From: Proteobacteria bacterium UBA1847
GTDB lineage: Bacteria; Pseudomonadota; Gammaproteobacteria; Steroidobacterales; Woeseiaceae
Direction: 5' to 3'
Assembly: GCA_002338605.1 (NCBI GenBank)
Contig: DDIP01000115.1
Span: 2,167-17,806 of the forward strand
DNA length: 15,640 bases
The notes under the pieces were generated by a model. That model did not search any database. It saw nothing but the letters and a program-made list of their open reading frames with translations, and was not told the origin of the DNA. The position numbers and the translations under genes were made by a program. Shown here piece by piece: positions 14,105 to 15,640 of this stretch. Each line of letters opens with the position of its first letter. The stretch's first letter is position 1.

Positions 14105-15640
14105 TCAGAAGTTGTCTTCTGCAGTTATCGTCTCCGGAGGCTCAAAGAAAAACGGCCCTTCCCGCTCTAGTAGCGAGCCCTGGTCGTCGAATCTGATGTG
14201 AAGGTACGCGCCATGATTCTCGACGACGTTGTCGTACTCGCGAGGCGTCTTCAGTCGGATATCAACCGTGTACCAGACATTGGGCTTGATTCGTGCCGGT
14301 GTCGATCCGCCGTAATATTCGGCGTTTTTCAGTCCCATCGAAAGCACGCCCCTGGCGAAGGCTCCCAGCTTCTTGAATGCGCTTCGTTTGTCCCGACGAA
14401 GCACCGGAACCTCAACCGGGATTCCGTGCTCCGCCGCTATAGCGAACTCAAGAACGCCTCGCGTCCTTAGCGGCCTGCTTGATGAAATAACGTCGCCGTC
14501 ACTGAAGTCATGTACGCCTTCGACAAGCTCGACAAGAAGCTCGTTGTTACCGAACGCATAGGTCTTGGCACCCCGATTTGCGATTATCATTCGTATTCGC
14601 AAGGGATCGCCACGCAACGTCCCGTTCTTGAATTCCAGGTGCTCAAACTTGAAAGACTCGACCGCGTAGATCGCAATATCAAAATCATTGGGTGCGACAC
14701 GCGTGTTGACTTCAGCGGCAGTCTCGCGAGTTACCTGCGCCCGCAGTGGTCTTTCGGGCGGGAGATCGACGTCCGGGACGTCGAGGCCTGGTACTGGCGC
14801 GTCCGACCTGTCGAGATCGACGGTACCGGCAAGGTCAATACCACCACGACCCGACGGCATAACGTCATCCGGCTCCGCTGCATCACTGCCCGTAGTCGAA
14901 GGCTCTTCCGCACGCTCAAGCACCTCAAGTCCGCCTGCTCCATCGCTCAGAGTCGGCGCATCGTCGTCGTCACCGGAGTCCGATGCATCGTCGGCCGTCC
15001 CGATGGTCGACGGCTCGTCGTCGGCACGTCTCAGCACCTCGAGCCCGTCACTCGTGACTGCTACGTCGGAGTCGGAGTCGCTGCCGCCGCCATCTGCCTC
15101 TGACGTGCCGGCTGTGGACGCATCGTCCGTGCCCGATGCATCGACGGCATCCGGCGTATCGGTTGCCGGGAGCACCAGGGGTCGGAGCGTTGCCAGGACA
15201 ACCGGACCATTCAGCACGCGTTGCAGAGTTGCGTTACGTTGCTCGTGGAGCTGATCGTAAAGCACCTTGGTCGCGGCCTGTTGCGCAGCACGTTTCGCGG
15301 AGTGCTCTTTTCTGATTGCTTCCATTTGCTCCCCATACCAGGCACTGAGCTCCGCACGCAATTTCTGGCTTTCGGTTTGAATGCGATTGAACTCGACCTC
15401 GCGTTCACCGCCTTCAAATCCGTCGTCGGCTAGCGACTTGTGGGCCGCGGTGTTGTCCGCGAATATCGCCTGCGTACGCTTCGCGTTCTCTGCGCTCAAG
15501 GCTTTGACGGCATCTCGATAGACCTTGTCAATCTCGATGAGCTTGTCCGCATTGCTGCGCGAGATTTGCCGGGATTGCTCGGCGTAATAGTTGTTCACCT
15601 CAAACTGGTCAGCAAGCTGACCATCCGCCGCCGGCTCGTC
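14105..15640 (-). CDS. Coiled-coil exported protein with acidic linker and beta-rich C-terminus, 5' end outside window
   Basis: The frame stays open to the right edge, so the gene is partial; 511 residues are visible. An internal GTG at 15598 is not taken as the start because the residues before it (DGQLADQFE) align with the paralogue at 12552-13694 (NEQLTNQHD). Only a signal peptide is probably missing. Visible residues 15-140 are coiled coil, ending LQRVLNGPVVLA. Residues about 160-265 are a very acidic Ser/Asp linker with a short internal repeat (GLEVL-x-RA-x-x-EPST). RGGIDLAGTV follows (265-274), as in the paralogue. The C-terminus (about 318-500) looks beta-sandwich-like (IAIYAVESFKFEHLEF, LRIRMIIANRGAKTYAF, NVWYTVDIRLKTP) and is unrecognised. 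Unlike the paralogue, it lacks the Asp/Cys motif. The small MopE-like gene follows after 63 bases. Confidence 0.85.
   Translation of the reverse strand, partial: DEPAADGQLADQFEVNNYYAEQSRQISRSNADKLIEIDKVYRDAVKALSAENAKRTQAIFADNTAAHKSLADDGFEGGEREVEFNRIQTESQKLRAELSAWYGEQMEAIRKEHSAKRAAQQAATKVLYDQLHEQRNATLQRVLNGPVVLATLRPLVLPATDTPDAVDASGTDDASTAGTSEADGGGSDSDSDVAVTSDGLEVLRRADDEPSTIGTADDASDSGDDDDAPTLSDGAGGLEVLERAEEPSTTGSDAAEPDDVMPSGRGGIDLAGTVDLDRSDAPVPGLDVPDVDLPPERPLRAQVTRETAAEVNTRVAPNDFDIAIYAVESFKFEHLEFKNGTLRGDPLRIRMIIANRGAKTYAFGNNELLVELVEGVHDFSDGDVISSSRPLRTRGVLEFAIAAEHGIPVEVPVLRRDKRSAFKKLGAFARGVLSMGLKNAEYYGGSTPARIKPNVWYTVDIRLKTPREYDNVVENHGAYLHIRFDDQGSLLEREGPFFFEPPETITAEDNF
14888..15046 (-). repeat. 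Short internal repeat in the acidic linker
   Basis: Two copies of a roughly 15-residue unit, DGLEVLRRADDEPSTIG and GGLEVLERAEEPSTTG, lie about 38 codons apart, separated by an Asp/Ser-rich stretch. It may be a duplicated peptide-binding motif or simple linker expansion. Confidence 0.55.

Overview
The window looks like chromosomal DNA of a moderately GC-rich Gram-negative bacterium, most plausibly a gammaproteobacterium. Support comes from the TonB-dependent receptor start, outer-membrane-type lipoproteins, an OmpA-like peptidoglycan-binding domain and a PepSY membrane reductase-like protein. I cannot name the species. I see no tRNA, rRNA, CRISPR array or insertion sequence.

Left part (1-2363). 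The first 135 bases hold, on the minus strand, the start of a TonB-dependent receptor (signal peptide, then a TonB-box-like DSLDEVVV); most of it lies outside the window. A four-helix PepSY-associated membrane protein is transcribed divergently (301-1497). This pairing is typical of ferric-siderophore uptake and reduction. The shared intergenic region carries two overlapping AT-rich inverted repeats. A two-domain cupin follows on the plus strand (1650-2363). A 256-base non-coding stretch with several perfect palindromes separates it from the convergent cluster.

Main part (2620-15640). All ten remaining genes are on the minus strand, with overlaps or short gaps suggesting one or two long operons. 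In transcription order they are: (1) a coiled-coil secreted protein with an acidic linker, cut by the window edge; (2) a small exported protein with a MopE-like Asp/Cys metal-binding motif; (3) a coiled-coil protein paralogous to (1) but ending in the MopE-like motif; (4) an ECF-type sigma factor; (5) a membrane Ser/Thr kinase with C-terminal TPRs, sharing an ATGA overlap with (4); (6) an unrecognised inner-membrane protein; (7) a 1314-residue lipoprotein of about twelve carboxypeptidase-regulatory-like Ig-fold repeats plus a C-terminal OmpA domain; (8, 9) two tandem DUF3592-like membrane proteins; (10) a small lipoprotein with a duplicated four-cysteine motif.

Working model (inference). The kinase has a cytoplasmic catalytic domain and a predicted periplasmic TPR domain. 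It may sense the envelope state and switch on the sigma factor by phosphorylation. The sigma factor has Cys-Thr-Thr-Asp where classical ECF factors have Asp-Ala-Glu-Asp, as expected of phosphorylation-dependent ECF/kinase pairs. The remaining genes encode envelope components: a long peptidoglycan-anchored lipoprotein rod, calcium- or metal-binding exported proteins, coiled-coil periplasmic proteins and small membrane proteins. I do not recognise the assembly as a named system; it is the best candidate here for something undescribed.
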